NCBI GenBank assembly: GCA_013399875.1 | Contig: VXAZ01008133.1 | Location: 1 to 64,000, forward strand | Source of the DNA: Gymnorhina tibicen | Taxonomy: Eukaryota > Chordata > Aves > Passeriformes > Artamidae | DNA length: 64,000 nt | Reading direction: 5' to 3' | Shown here: positions 11,665 through 23,704 of the stretch, piece after piece | Position numbering within the stretch: position 1 is the first letter of the stretch | How the letters are laid out: every line of letters starts with the position of its first letter | The notes under the pieces: model-generated | Databases searched by the model: none | Seen by the model: the letters and a program-made list of their open reading frames with translations, nothing else | What the model was told of the DNA's origin: nothing | Program-made: the position numbers and the translations under genes

Positions 11665-11799
11665 TGCCAGGTGCTCCTTGATGCATGAAGACAAGTACGC
11701 TGAGTTTGGTTTCTCGTGTCCAATTTGCATTTCTGCTCATCTGGGTCAGACTTTCAGCCATGGCAAACTGATGTAACTTCATAATTATCCCAGTTCAGA

Positions 11800-12117
11800 G
11801 AAGGTGAAACTTCACAAGTCTCTCCTCAGTCATTCTCTCCTGATGCTGCATCTCGCCACGCGCCTCTTCAGAGCCCAGCTCATCATCGAGCCTCTGCAAC
11901 AAGCAGAGGGCAGGTTTGGAGAAAGCACTGTGAGACCTTCAAGAGTGTTTACGGCCTAACTTTCCTCTGCTAAGCATTAATCCTCTGGGAAATGATTACA
12001 TAGAGGCAGCATCCAGCCCTGAGCTGTGCACACTGCCCGTGCAGTAGTGGGGATACCTACAGACAGTAAAGGCAGTGGAAAATGAGATCCTCTCTCATGA
12101 GGGCTCTATTTAATTTC
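11800..12117. other. Upstream flank of the signal-peptide ORF
   Basis: This region is less AT-rich, with a few CpG dinucleotides around 11850-11900 (CTCGCCACGCGCCTC). No TATA box or other clear promoter element is seen. If the minus-strand ORF is real, this is where its 5' leader would lie. Confidence 0.3.
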
Positions 12118-12175
12118 TGGGTCTTATATCTTGCACCACTCACATCAGTGGGACTACATGTCCTGTAACACATGA
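12118..12175 (+). repeat. Ancient amniote repeat relic (weak)
   Basis: The blocks GGGTCTTATATCTTGCACCACT and CACATCAGTGGGACTACATGT resemble the CCTGATCCTGCA ... TCAGTGGGACTACTCATG signature of the same old repeat group seen at 1900 and 9100. It is diverged and its boundaries are uncertain. Confidence 0.35.
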
Positions 12176-12273
12176 CCACAGGAAGAGTTTTGATGAAATA
12201 GTGGCATTTTGCATTATTTCAATATGCTAAGTTCTGAAAAATCTACAGATCTGCATAAAAGCTTGTTACTTAC

Positions 12274-12305
12274 CTTAGAAAAGCCACTGCTGTATCACCC
12301 CATGA
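12274..12305 (-). other. Candidate 32-nt microexon, minus strand
   Basis: A near-consensus donor AAG|GTAAGT follows 12274 on the minus strand, and a moderate acceptor (GTATTTTAACAG) precedes 12305. The interval is open in one frame (SWGDTAVAFL). It lies upstream of the signal-peptide ORF in the minus direction. There is no transcript evidence. Confidence 0.15.
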
Positions 12306-13494
12306 CTGTTAAAATACTTTTGAGTCAAATAAAGAGAAAGCTAAAACATTATTAGAGACCAGGAATTTAAACACCCAGTCCTACATTCCACCAGTATTGC
12401 TTACACAAAACCATGGCATCAGATTATTTTTAAAGACTTGATTTTGTCTCCTTTTCAATTATGAAGGATAAAGTAAAATTGAGTGACTGAAAGGAATAAA
12501 TAGATAATGAAGTATCAGGATGGGGGTTTTTGTATATAGAAGCTCCTTATTAAAATGACTGTTTCCTCCAACTGCCTAACTTAGTTTCTCTTAAGCAGGT
12601 TTTTACTTGTTCTGCTCCTACTAATGTACAGGTATCAGATGTGTTAATACGACACCTCATGGGACACTCCCTGAGCTTGAAGAACCACTTTAACCTCTTC
12701 ATTACCCTGTGGACATAACCTGCACCTCCCCCCATGGGGCTGCTCGCCCTGACCTACAGAGGTGTTACTTAGTGTAAAAGGATGCATCAGCAGTCAGGAG
12801 GCATCATGGGGCTCATCTGTCCTCTCTACCCTCTGCACAACTCCTTGGGATACTTCTTCACTGCTATGACTACTGCACAAGCAAGGCAGGTGATCACAGT
12901 TATCTCTGTAAGGCCAAAGCTAAAGCATGACTTTTTTTATTTGTTGCCATTGGTTTATATAAATTATCTATATCCTAGACAAAGGGTCAGTTACCGGAGG
13001 ACTTGTTTTATGGTACGATTAGGGCTGAAAACATGTTTTATTTGACAACTAGAAGAAAACAAGGCAGAAGCAATAGGGAGTCAGCAGTGTGATGGGGGTC
13101 AGAGAGAGACCAGCTAATAGAAGGCACAGGGTAGGGGTGAACAGCAGGCAGGAAGCAAGTGGGGGACAGAATCAGAGGCAGGGGAGCTAGAGTGGGAGGA
13201 GGGATGCTTGTGTAAATCTTTCATGTTATCCACACAAACTCACAGTGTAGTTGAGTCACTAGACAAAGGGAAGACATGATTTCTGGGTAAACTTCAGGAG
13301 AAAAAAACAGTAATACCCTTGTTACCTTAAAAATCACTTTATGGTAAAACTATCTTCACTGGCCACCCTCCAGTTACGAAGTTTGTGTATTGTACAGGCA
13401 TTTTTGAGCAGAGACAATAAACTCCCTGGTTTTGTTTCCCTTTACATTCATTTGGAGACATTTTTCCACTGTCTGCTGTTTAGAGCAAGTAGGT
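12306..13494. other. Unannotated sequence with a purine-rich patch
   Basis: No gene was seen. About 13055-13210 is strongly purine-rich (many GGGAG, GGCAGG and AGAGAG motifs) without an exact repeat unit. Confidence 0.5.
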
Positions 13495-13570
13495 AAGGGT
13501 CAAGGGACTAGAGTTCAATTCTAAGTTTGAGCTACGGCTCACTATGTTACCTGGAACAAGAAAACCAGGA
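13495..13570 (-). repeat. MIR fragment, reverse orientation
   Basis: The order GGGACTAGAGTTCAATTCTAAG, GAGCTACGGCTCACTATGTTACC, TGGAACAAG follows the reverse complement of MIR (GACTGGATTCAAATCCCAGC, TCTGCCACTTACTAGCTGTGTGACC, TTGGGCAAG). The match is diverged but keeps block order and spacing. Confidence 0.45.
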
Positions 13571-16500
13571 AGATGGCAAACTCCCCTGACTTCTCCAGCA
13601 TTACCTTGTAGTACTTCTGTGCCTCTTGTTGTTTAATGGGAACCGGAAGCATTTGGTGCAGTGCACTCAGATCAAGGAGGGAAATATGCTTAAACTATGA
13701 AAAGTTAATTGTCCTTCTGATTATTATGTGTAGGTGCAATGACTCCACAGGCAGGTTTGAGCATTTTTTGCAATTAGGTTCAGAAACAGCCTTTTGACTC
13801 AGCAGACCTCTGAAGGTAGAAGCTGGTAATTTCATGCGGACAGAGCATGTACCTAACAGGAGTGGGACTACAGATCTCTGTCTGAAGTTGTTGAATTTCA
13901 GGAGTAATTGCCTTTTCCATTTCACCTTCCCTTCAAAAACTTGCAGGTTTTATTAACATAAAAAAGCCTTGGGAAATTTTGTGGGCTGTATTTTATGGAG
14001 AATTCTGACACAAGATATGGATCTTTTCCAGCAGTTAAAGCCTTCTCAGAGACTGTTGAGACAGCTGAGCTAAAGAGGCAAACCTCACAATGGCTGAATC
14101 CCTTACAATCACTTTAACCCAAAACCAAAATAGTAAAGCAGATATATAGGCACTTAAAATCTTGTGATCCTGTGGACTTCAGTTAAGGAATCCTTGCATT
14201 TTAATCAAACCTTTACTCTCAGGCAAACGTGTCAGAACTCCAATGTCTTGCTTTAAGTCTTCCGTAGAACTGAGTGAAGAAAAACTTTTTATGTTCCAAC
14301 CAGTCACAAAGATAGTGGAAGAATGAGCTGTGGAGCACAATCACACTGAGTATCGATTCCCTGGCTTTCCTGTTCAGAAGACATAAGTAGAGATAGAGAA
14401 GAGTCTACTTTTTCAGTGATGTAGGCTTTTTCTTACACCTGCGCTGTTGATTCATCCTTCCCATTCTGAAACAAACATAGACTGAAACTGTAACCCAGTG
14501 CTTATTTAGAGTAAACCTGTTGCTGCCCCTGAAGTTTTACCATGACATTTTGTTTATAAGGAAGAGACCATAAGGGTTTATAAAGGAAGATGAGGAAGAG
14601 ACTTCTCCATTTCTTCTTCCTCTTAGTGAACCAAATGTGCAAAAAGTTACACTGTCCTTCAGCTTTGGTCCTAACAAGAACATTAAAAAATAAGGCATAA
14701 AGTAGGCTGGCTATTCCTACAGGCTATAAAGCTGTACTGTCCAGCAGCAGAAGAGGAATACACTATGCTGTCCATTTTCACAGAGAAAGTGGGGACTCAG
14801 AGAAAATGTCTCTTGGAGGTTTCTTCAGTGTTGCAGCTCCAGTGTACCTCCAACAAGGCAACAAGATACAATCTAATCTACAGTGAACGATCAGTGAGGT
14901 AATTAGAGAAAAAGACAGACTAAAAGAGATGAACACAAATATATTCCCAGGCTTTAGATGCTGTCTTTGGCGGGTATTATTCTCCCTTTGACACCTCTTA
15001 GATTGCCCATTAACCATAAAAGGAGCCACGCCCATCCACTAGTCACTGATAAAGTCCATTATATGATTATATTTCAGAGACAAATGTTATTGATTAAAGG
15101 TACAGAAGAAACAATAATCGCTTTTTAGCTGAACGATTTTGCTACCACTTCATCTGTAATTTTATTATCACTTCACCAAAAGGCAACAAAGATGCTTAAA
15201 TTAATGAAAATTAAGGTGTATCAAGCAAATTAATACGAAAGAGAATTCCGAGGAGAACAATGTCTTTATTGAGGTGCAGAACGGCAGAGTCACAAAAGTA
15301 CTTAATTGCTACAGCCAGCTCAGTTTCCAGTGTCAGTAGCAGTGAAAGAGTTAATACCTGGGTGTTAATCAGACAGAGAATTTCCTTGTGACATGAAGTG
15401 CTTGTAGATAAGCAGTAATATGCCTTGTTTTACAGGTTTTCTGTAGCTGGGGCAGGGTCCCTTGCTGCACAGCACATATTGAGAAAGACGGATACGCAGA
15501 ACAGAGGTAATAGCTTTCCATGTCACAGCAATATAAACCAGACAGTTTTTATAAACTGGAAACATGGCTTTACTAGTAATTCTATACAAGAAATATCTCT
15601 CTGAAAACAGTGATATAGATGGGAATTTTTTCCCCCTTCCTAAGCAGAGGTAAAAAGGAACGCCAAGCAACCCACATAAATCTATTCTCAAGCCTCACGG
15701 GAAAGCCCATAGGTGAATTATGAGTCATAATAAGAATTATTTGTTGTACTACTATATGCAATCAATCAGCAATTCAGACGCTGAAGATTTTTACCCTCTG
15801 TCTCTATCAGATAAACCCCATAACCCTTTCAGAGGACTTTAAACCAGATGTAAATTGATGTGAAGCATAAGCTACTCACAATACAGCCATATTCAGAGTG
15901 ACACTTCCCCTCCTTCAGGGGTTCTCAAACTTCTTCCGCTCAGAATATCAAAGCCACCGAAACAGAAAAAAAAAAAAAGAAAAGGCTCATCTTCCCATGC
16001 TCGCAACTACACAATCTGATGGTTCCTGGACAGGTGGAAAATCCTGGCAGAGGAGTGAGAAGAAGCTGGGGGCTTATGAGCAATGTGATGTCCTGGAAAA
16101 TAGTGAATGGGAAAGTTTTTCAATGAAGTCCTGCTGAGGAGAAAAGATACTGGCAACATGTATGTGTGCTTATCTCTCCTGAAGGCACAAAGGCTTCAAA
16201 TGAAATATGGAGTGGAGGCAATATTCAACAAAGTGAATAGTGCAGTAGGAATGGAAATACAGAAAACACATGGAAAGATAATTCTCACTTTGCCCTCTAC
16301 CCCTTGCTTGTCCCAGGGTCTCACTAATATTCAATTATTATAGATGTTTTTATGCAATGCTCCAGAACACTGAAGTTGAGACTGTAACTCTTTATCAAGG
16401 AGAACATACTAGATAACAGCCTGTCTGCTACTACACATTACTTTATATTTTCCCTCTGAAAACCCCACCCCACATTTTGTCATGATCTTCTAGAGCACAG

Positions 16501-16699
16501 AGGAAGACATGGAAAACACTGAAACAGCAAGAGATTCCATGAACAACACTAAACATTGTTTGGTTCTTTATGGGTTTGGTTGAGTTTATCCAAACAAAAA
16601 ATGTGCTCTGTCCTAAACAGAGGGAGTAATGAGACTGCTATCCAGGCTCTGACTCATCCCGTTGATATCTCTGCATTTTGGGTAAATTTGTGTGAAATT
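13571..16699. other. Mostly unique sequence
   Basis: No gene or confident repeat was seen. Open frames are at most about 108 codons and unrecognised. Confidence 0.5.
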
Positions 16700-16701
16700 T
16701 G

Positions 16702-16944
16702 TCAAAGGACTCTGAGCCTCAGACACAATATCCTCCACATATCCCCCAGGGAAGCCCAGCCAACCACAGCAGCAATCTCATGAAGAACCTTCCCCAGTTC
16801 ATCCCCAAGGGCAATTTCATAGCCCACAAATTCCACAACCGTCTGATCATATTTACATTTTTCCAGATTGGCAAACAGGTTATTATGGTGGAGGCATTTG
16901 AGGACAAGTTGAACATGCCAACTGTGTTGTTTCTGGGTTCCCAA
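16702..16944 (-). pseudogene. Ty3/Gypsy-type reverse transcriptase fossil
   Basis: The minus-strand frame contains TQKQHSWHVQLVLKCLHHNN followed by LFANLEKCKYDQTVVEFVGY and EIA (16810-16938). This fits the Ty3/Gypsy RT pattern just after the catalytic YxDD box: H..HV..VL..L....L..+LEKC.F....V.FLGY.I. The next residues (GKVLHEIAAVVGWASLG) fit the following 'KV.AI..W' segment. Upstream the frame is soon interrupted, and an intact YxDD box is not found; a stop lies within about 20 codons. Only about 80 residues survive. There is no ATG, so this is a relic of a pol gene, not a functional ORF. Sushi-like domesticated genes descend from the same group, but nothing here shows domestication. Confidence 0.6.
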
Positions 16945-17191
16945 AATAAATGTGGGTGTCAGACATGCTGCTACATCCTAGTCTAACATCTTCCTCTCAA
17001 AGTTGTAAATAAAATGCTGGAATGTTGCTATAGCATTAGAATGTCAAGGAATAGGACAGGATTTACCTGTACCAACTGCAGAAAGAGATCTGCTCTCAGC
17101 GGCCTGTCAGATGAGTTTATGCTCCCTGAAAAGGCATGTTTGTTCAAGAGCTTTAAATAGTTAATAAGATGCAGAGGCTATTAACTCTCAC

Positions 17192-17217
17192 CTGTGGTTA
17201 GAGCAGGCCTCAGTCAC
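17192..17217 (-). other. Candidate 26-nt microexon, minus strand
   Basis: On the minus strand the acceptor TTGAAGTTTTTTTGTAG precedes 17217, and the donor CAG|GTGAGA follows 17192. One frame is open (VTEACSNH). It lies upstream of the Gypsy-type fossil in the same orientation but shows no relation to it. Chance is a good explanation. Confidence 0.15.
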
Positions 17218-17219
17218 CT

Positions 17220-17894
17220 ACAAAAAAACTTCAAGAGGCCAGAACCTTATTTGACAAAGTCATGGTTATCCACTTAAGGCATCAAAATAGGAATTCCTTG
17301 GCAATTCTTTAAATGAGGTAGTCCCATGTATCCCCAGCTTCTGACTCAGATAGCAAATATCTTCTACAGCCAAAAAATCACTCTTTCAGACCAGAGGTTA
17401 ACAGGTGGAGCATGGTGTCTGCACTTTCATATTATTCATACCGCAAAGACTTTAGTATCTCACTGGCAGTGAGTCTCATCAGCTTGTGGCTCCAGTGTGG
17501 GGCACCAACGATCACACAGCACTTCCAGTTTGTAGCATCCTGTTACGAGGGAATCCAAGTCTCTCTCAGATATGCCAATCGAAAGAAATCCAAGAGCAAT
17601 ACTCTGAACTGAACCAGAATCTGTGGAAAGAGCAGTGGATGAACCCAGAATTGCTGGGCACGATGGGGCAATATGCAGATTGTATCAATTCAAACAGAAG
17701 TGATTTACTTTGCTTTTGAATAGTGAATCACAAAATACAGGTCTCAATATTAAGAGGCGTGAGCAGAACCGAGAGCTATCAGTTGACTCTAGTATCACAC
17801 TTGAACTGAAAAAAAGCACAGTATAGACTGTTTAGAGACCCATAATTCAATCTATATTCAAAAAGTTCCTGGATATCCTTCACTGAGTGCAGGG
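17220..17894. other. Unannotated sequence before the CR1
   Basis: No confident feature was seen. The last 200 bp may include unrecognisably decayed 5' sequence of the following CR1, because some purine-rich blocks resemble CR1 ORF2. No further Gypsy domain (gag, protease, RNase H, integrase) could be read on the minus strand. Confidence 0.4.
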
Positions 17895-18821
17895 GGAAAC
17901 AGAATGACAAGAGATGAGGAAAAGGCTGAAGTACTTAATGCCTTCTTTGCCTCAGTCTTTAACACTAAATTCTATTGTTCTCTGAATACCCAGCCCCCTG
18001 AGCTGGAAGACAGGGACAGGAGCAGAATGAAGCCCCCATTATCCCTGGGAAAACAGCCAGTGACCCACTACACCATTTACACCATTTACCCACTACACAC
18101 ATTTTTGAGTATGGATGGATCTCACAGGGGTACCGAGGCAGCTGGCCAAAATCCTCACCAAGCACTTTCCATCACTGATCAGCAGTCCTGCCTCACTGGG
18201 GAGGTCCCAGTTGTCTAGAGGTTTACAAATCAACACCCATCTACAAGAAATTCAGGAAGGAGGATCCAGGGAGCTACACCCCTGCCAGCATGATATCAGT
18301 GCCAGGGAGGTTCTGTAGCAGATCTTGAGTGCCACCACACAGCACACATAGGACAACCAGGAGATCAGGCCCAGACAGCACTGGTTTGTGAAAGACAGGT
18401 CCTGCTTGACTAACCTGATTTCCTTCTATGACAAGGTGACCCGCAGTGGATGAGGGAAAGGTTCTGGATGTTGTTTACCTGGACTAGTAAAGCCTTTGAT
18501 ACCATTTCCCATATCATTCTCCTGGAGAACTGGCTTCTCATGGATTGGACACGCAAACACTTTGCTGGGTAAAAAACTTCCTGGATGGCCATGCCCCAAG
18601 AGTGATGGTGAACAGAGTTACATCCAGCTGGCAGAGGATCACAAGAGGCATTCCTCAGGCTCAGTGCTGGGGACAGGCCTTTTTAATATCTTTATCAATG
18701 ATCTGGATAAGGGGAGTGAGTGCACCCTCTGCAAGTTAGGGACATGATTTGGTGGTGGACTTGGCAACGCTGGGTTAATGGCTAAAGGTTTTTTCCAACC
18801 TTAATGATTCTACGATTCTAC
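17895..18821 (+). mobile_element. CR1 LINE fragment (ORF2 RT region plus 3' tail)
   Basis: It starts with the CR1 ORF2 linker RDEEKAEVLNAFFASVFN, then follows CR1 RT blocks: DNQxGFVK-type text near 18350-18400, SCLTNLISFYDKVTR, YLD ... KAFDTISH, WVKNFLDG and LFNIFINDLDKG at 18678-18715. It ends with the avian CR1 3' end (GGACTTGGCAACGCTGGGTTAATGG, then ATGATTCTACGATTCTAC). At least three lesions are visible: a deletion around 18060-18130, a 2-nt loss causing a frameshift and stop at 18485, and a deletion at about 18742. The last removes the A-D-D catalytic box and the whole C-terminal half and joins RT to the 3' UTR. The copy is dead and 5'-truncated. Confidence 0.92.
18070..18100 (+). repeat. 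Short tandem ACACCATTT repeat inside the CR1
   Basis: CACTACACCATTTACACCATTTACCCACTACAC contains two 9-bp units at the site of the first CR1 deletion. This suggests slippage repair at the break. Confidence 0.6.
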
Positions 18822-20814
18822 ATTGAATTTTGCCATAAACCAAGTCGAGGTGCCTGATCAGAGTGAGGTTTGCAAAAGAAAGAATCATCAACAAATTTTA
18901 CTTTGACTGAAAATCAACTTCTTATAGCAGAATTAGTTGCCATCAGTCTATCACACATCTTGTGCAATAATATCTACAAGGGTTCACTGTTTACCCAGTG
19001 GGTGGCACTCCACTAACCTGAATTATCATATTTGGGCAAGTTAGAGTGTCAATGTATCAGTCAAAAAATTACAGAAGTCGTCTTTCAGACAACTGACTGC
19101 AACTGCCAATGAAATTACACCAGCTTTCATCACATACATAGAACAAGACAAACTTTAGCTGAAAAAAAAGCCAACAACAACCAACCAAACAAAAAAAGAC
19201 AGCATGATGAAGATGAGCAAATTCACTATCATTCACACACTTTGTGCTCTTCACCTGCCTTCCCATTCCTAGATGTCTTAGTCTTAGACCGTGGCCCTTA
19301 ATCTGAAAAAGCTACAAAAAACCTCAGTTTATTTTGGAACTCTCAGCATTTGAAGACTAGCAAAAATGAAGACACAAAGTTGTAATGATGATCTGGGATA
19401 AACCAGTAGGCAAGTCAGTATGGAAAATGAACAGTGAGATGAGGCTACTGTTCCCACAGGTGGACCTGTGGGTTATAGACAACAGATGCTTCCCCCAAGT
19501 TTGCAAATATTGAACCCCAGGCAAAAATTTCCCTTCAGCTGTTTTCCTCACCACCACTTTCTTAATCACCTCGGTAAATACAGGTTCAAATGAAGGCCGT
19601 TTTAGGCACTGGTAACCACTTATGAAAAAGAGACTACCACTAGCTTCCCTTGAATACACTGCTGTTATCAACCTTAGCTGAATTTAGTGAGGCAAATTAA
19701 AGGTGAAAGGTTTCATTTTTCAACCAAAAGCCCAATCTATTCTGAAGAAATGTATTTTCATTAATAAGTTTAAATTCAGATCATCCCTTTTGAAGGCATT
19801 CTGTCTGAGCTGTCCTGTGGTGCTATATTACTCCATAAACATGTTTTTCAAATATTCTGTTCCCTCTCCATTACCACCTCTTCCGTACTCTTGGGGCAAA
19901 AGGATCTTTTCCCTGACATTTTAAAGCATTAAAACAGCTCAAGGGGTAAAGAAAACATTTTTCATGTAATCTTTGAAAAGTTTAGTTGTCAAGGAGACCA
20001 AGACCTTAGCGACCAGGTATGGAGGCCTATTCAGCTCACTAACCTGCTTGTGAAAGAAGGTGCAAGGGTGCCAGTATACCTGGAGGCAAACACGTTTAGG
20101 TTTTCAAGAGCCTCTTGCTTCCCGACATACCTTTATTACACAACTAAACAGTGACTCAGATTTTCTTCTCTTTGGATGGTATCATCTGGTGAGCAAAACA
20201 TGGTTAAAGGACCTTACTTGGATGATATATTGCCTCAATAAATCACTGGATTGAGGTATGGTCTGGAAATGCCATTCACAGACTGACACATTCCAAAGAA
20301 GAACAGGTCCAAGAGCATATTTTATATAATTGCAGAATAAATGACAGTCAAAAAGTAACAAATTGGAAAGATGCTTTCCTAACTCCAGGCAAAAGGGACC
20401 TAATCAAATGAGTCTCTCTCTGATATTACTTCTGTTGCCAGGATAAGGGCATGTCACACAATGCCCAGGCTGAGACAGAGAGAGATAGATGCTTGGCATT
20501 TTCAATTTGCACAAAAGTCAAATTTTGTTTGCAAGTTTTAAGTCTGCCCATAGTCTGTTTGCTAACACTGGGACCTAGAGAAGCTGACAGCCTTTCACAG
20601 GAAGACAGTGCTTTCGTAAGATTAACCACTAAACCAAACTATTTGTAAACATTATAAAAGTAAATGACAGAAAAAGCATTTGCAGTCTGAAAGAGCCATG
20701 GATTTGCACCTAAAATACACTTAAAATTGAATAAAACATAATAAATAGCAAATATAATTTAAAAGTATTTTGTAATAAAATGATAGCTTAGCATGTGCAA
20801 AGCACATTGGTATT
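18822..20814. other. Unannotated sequence
   Basis: No gene or confident repeat was seen. Open frames up to 104 codons (19357-19671, minus) have no recognisable features. Confidence 0.5.
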
Positions 20815-21150
20815 AATCTCAGGAACCCCTAGAGATCACTGTCAGAACCAGAGCTGGTCAACATCTTTGTCAATGATCTAGACAATGCAGTGTAGGGGTA
20901 ATACCAAGGCTTTTTTCAGATAATCAAGTGCCACATTGACCATAAGGAACTCCAAAAGCCAATAGAGTGAGTGTGCACAACACTCAGGGGCAGGTGAGCT
21001 TCCATGTGGGTCACTGCAAAGTCCTGTACCAAAAGAAGAATAACCTAAACTTTGCTTACCTGATGCTGTATTCAGAACAGTTTCCATTAATGGAAATGCT
21101 AATGGAGTCATCAATAACAAATTTTTGCAAATCTGAGTCAAGTTTGCAAC
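20815..21150 (+). mobile_element. Decayed CR1 LINE fragment
   Basis: Two CR1 ORF2 landmarks occur in order. LVNIFVNDLDNAV (20850-20890) matches the FNIFINDLD block. FHVGHCKVLYQKKNNLNFAY (about 21000-21060) matches the 'FNxGKCKVLHLGRNNPxxxY' block. The intervening catalytic region is missing or unreadable, and stops interrupt the frame. A 119-codon minus-strand frame over the same bases is a shadow. Confidence 0.6.
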
Positions 21151-23129
21151 ACCAGTCATAAAATGCTGGGTGTCATAAGGAAAGACAGTCACAACAAAAC
21201 AGTCATTTTGCCACTGGGGACACCTCGCTCCACCCATGTTTTAAATGTGTTTGCAGTCTTTTCTGTGCATCTTAAGACAGAACAGAGCAGGAGACAGACT
21301 AGAATTAGGAAAAAAAAAACCAACACAGAGAAGAGGAACTAAAGCGATAGAGAGGGTGTACCAGTAAACTGACAAAGAACAAACAGAATAAGGAATCTAT
21401 ATATGAGAAATATATGGTTAAAAAAGGACAAATTATTAAACACCATATACCATGTGCTATTTAAAATACTGTCCTTTGTATTTTTGGTTTTGTTTTTTTT
21501 CTTGCTTAGCTCATTTCTTCGGAAGTCCAAATGTGTTTTCCAACTTATTAGCCCATTGTTCAGGGATCTAGTTTTAAGTGTACTTTAAAGATGAAAAAAT
21601 TGCAGACTACAGCAAGTTGCTACTCTGCATGAGTGCTAATAAAATGCCTTCCTAGCAACAACTTCTTGTTTGAATGAAATCACTCTTCTATGTACACCAC
21701 AGCCTTTCAAACCAGCATGCTTGTCACATCATGCCCAGCCGCAGTGGCCTGGAATAAATATAAGGAAAACTTAGATATAGCAAAGAACACAACCACCAAC
21801 ACTGATCATTAAAACAGAAGTTACCAAGAAGAAGAAAGGTGTATGGTGAGTCAGTTTAACTCACGGTAAAATAAAGCGAGAATAGCTACTCCTACTGTGA
21901 GGAAAGAGCATTTCTTAGCTGAAAAGCTTTTTAGGGTTACTTGGATCCCCTGAAACATGTTGAACAACCACAGTATGAATTCTCAGTCACCTAATCAGTT
22001 CCACTCCTCTAATGCTTCCTAGGTGTTTAGCATTTTTACACCAATACTTACATCTCAGCTTCCCGAGAGGCAGCTTCCATGCTAGTTTTAAAGTAGCGGC
22101 AGATAACCAACTTGTCCACATTCTATTCAAGAGTCCCATTTTCAGAAGCATTGAGTTAGCTTACACTTGTTTTGATTTTCCTTTCATTTCAAGCAGTTTT
22201 AACTACTGCCTTTCATTCACAGCTTTAGGGTACCAGCTAAAGCAGGTCTAATTCCATGAATTGTTTTGGTGGGCAACTTCTTGAAAGGAAGAGGTGGTTC
22301 AATCTTGATTTTTTGTTGAAAGGAATTGTGGTTGTTTCTTACTCATTTGTTAGTTGGTTTTCACATGGGCAGTGAGAGGGGAAGGGCAAAACAAGGTTGA
22401 ATGATGGTGGAGAACTATTTTTCATAACAATTGCAGTACATTTTTGTTCAATAACACAGAGGTTGACCAAGCCAAGCCAAGCTCAGCAGCGCTGTGTGGA
22501 CAGTCAAAAAATTTCCCAATGGAAATCCCAGGTTTATATTTTTTTAACCCTTATGAATTCATGCTTTTTGCACCTCCACCAGTGTATTCAGTAAGTGTAT
22601 TTTATTCCAAAAAAATGAGCACACTCACAAGTTTCAACAATTTCCTCCAAAAATTAAAAAAACTCACACACAACCTATTTTTATGAGTAATAGACACTTT
22701 CACACAATGCCCCCTCTCCTTCACTTCTTGTCCAGTGAGCAGTCATGCAGAGATCACTTAGACTAATACCTTCATTTTGTGTTGAAATGAGCATGCTTTT
22801 TGGGGGAAAAAAAAAAAATTACATTTATGGCTTGTATGAGAGTTCATAATTTAATTGTAGCAACAAACTGAGAAAAGAGCTTCTTAACATTTAAAGTTCT
22901 AGGTTAGGGAGAAAGGCTAGAACACACACATGGAGCCACTTGTTCCCTCACTGAGCTTACATGACTCTGCACATTAGTAGAAGTGAGGAAGGACAGGGCA
23001 TACATAGGTCTTTTAAAATACAAAATAGGATTCTACTATAGTTGACAGTCCCGATCTTCTTAAGAGGATAAAAAATGATATTTCAGTCCCATCTCTGTTT
23101 AATTTTCCTCTCCATTTGGGGGACTAAAT
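21151..23129. other. Unannotated sequence
   Basis: No gene or confident repeat was seen. A/T runs occur at 21310 and 22805. Confidence 0.5.
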
Positions 23130-23420
23130 GTGATATTGTTTTTTGATCCTTACTAATTATTCTCCTTTTTTTCCCAGCCCCAAATCAATTGGAGCATCAT
23201 AGCAGTTTTCAAATTAATTATTAGATTTTTTTTTCCCCTGACTCATTTCAGACACTTTTATTAGAAAAGTGATTGATATATTAACACCATTAATTACTTA
23301 TTTGACCCATTAATTTTGTCTATCTGCACAGACCTAATTGAAACAGCCTACACTGATTCTAGGATCTCATTTTGCCAATCGAAAATTAATTTTCAGATAC
23401 TCTTGACTGCTGAGTCTGTG
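23130..23420. other. ATTA-rich block, possible conserved non-coding element
   Basis: Unique-looking AT-rich sequence with repeated TAATTA/AATTAATT cores (CTAATTATTC, AAATTAATTATTAG, CCATTAATTACTT, CATTAATTTTG, AAAATTAATTTTC), pyrimidine tracts and a TGACTCA AP-1-like site at 23240-23246. This motif mix is typical of developmental enhancers, but conservation must be tested. Confidence 0.3.
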
Positions 23421-23704
23421 TGATGGTGAAAAACACTGTTCCCACCTCACACATCTGTTTAATATTCCCACTCTTCTTTCTCAGTCCCAAAAAGACCTTC
23501 AGATTCTGCCCCTGAAAGATTTCTATGAGCTTCGTTCTCTTCCCTCAATAAACAAGACTATCTCAATAGGCCTCCATAAACGACAGTTCCCGTTCATTTG
23601 ACATAATTTGCCTTTCCACCATCAAGCTAAATTTCTTCAATAGACTCTTAATTATTCTAACCCCATTATCTAATGCTATTATAAATGTTTAAATAATATT
23701 TGAT

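Noticed and set aside
17412..17720. Possible gag-like relic upstream of the Gypsy-type fossil
   Set aside because: Frames on either strand show no nucleocapsid zinc knuckle or gag motif, so a link to the fossil cannot be supported.
20878..21237. 119-codon minus-strand frame
   Set aside because: It is antisense to the decayed CR1; there is no independent support.
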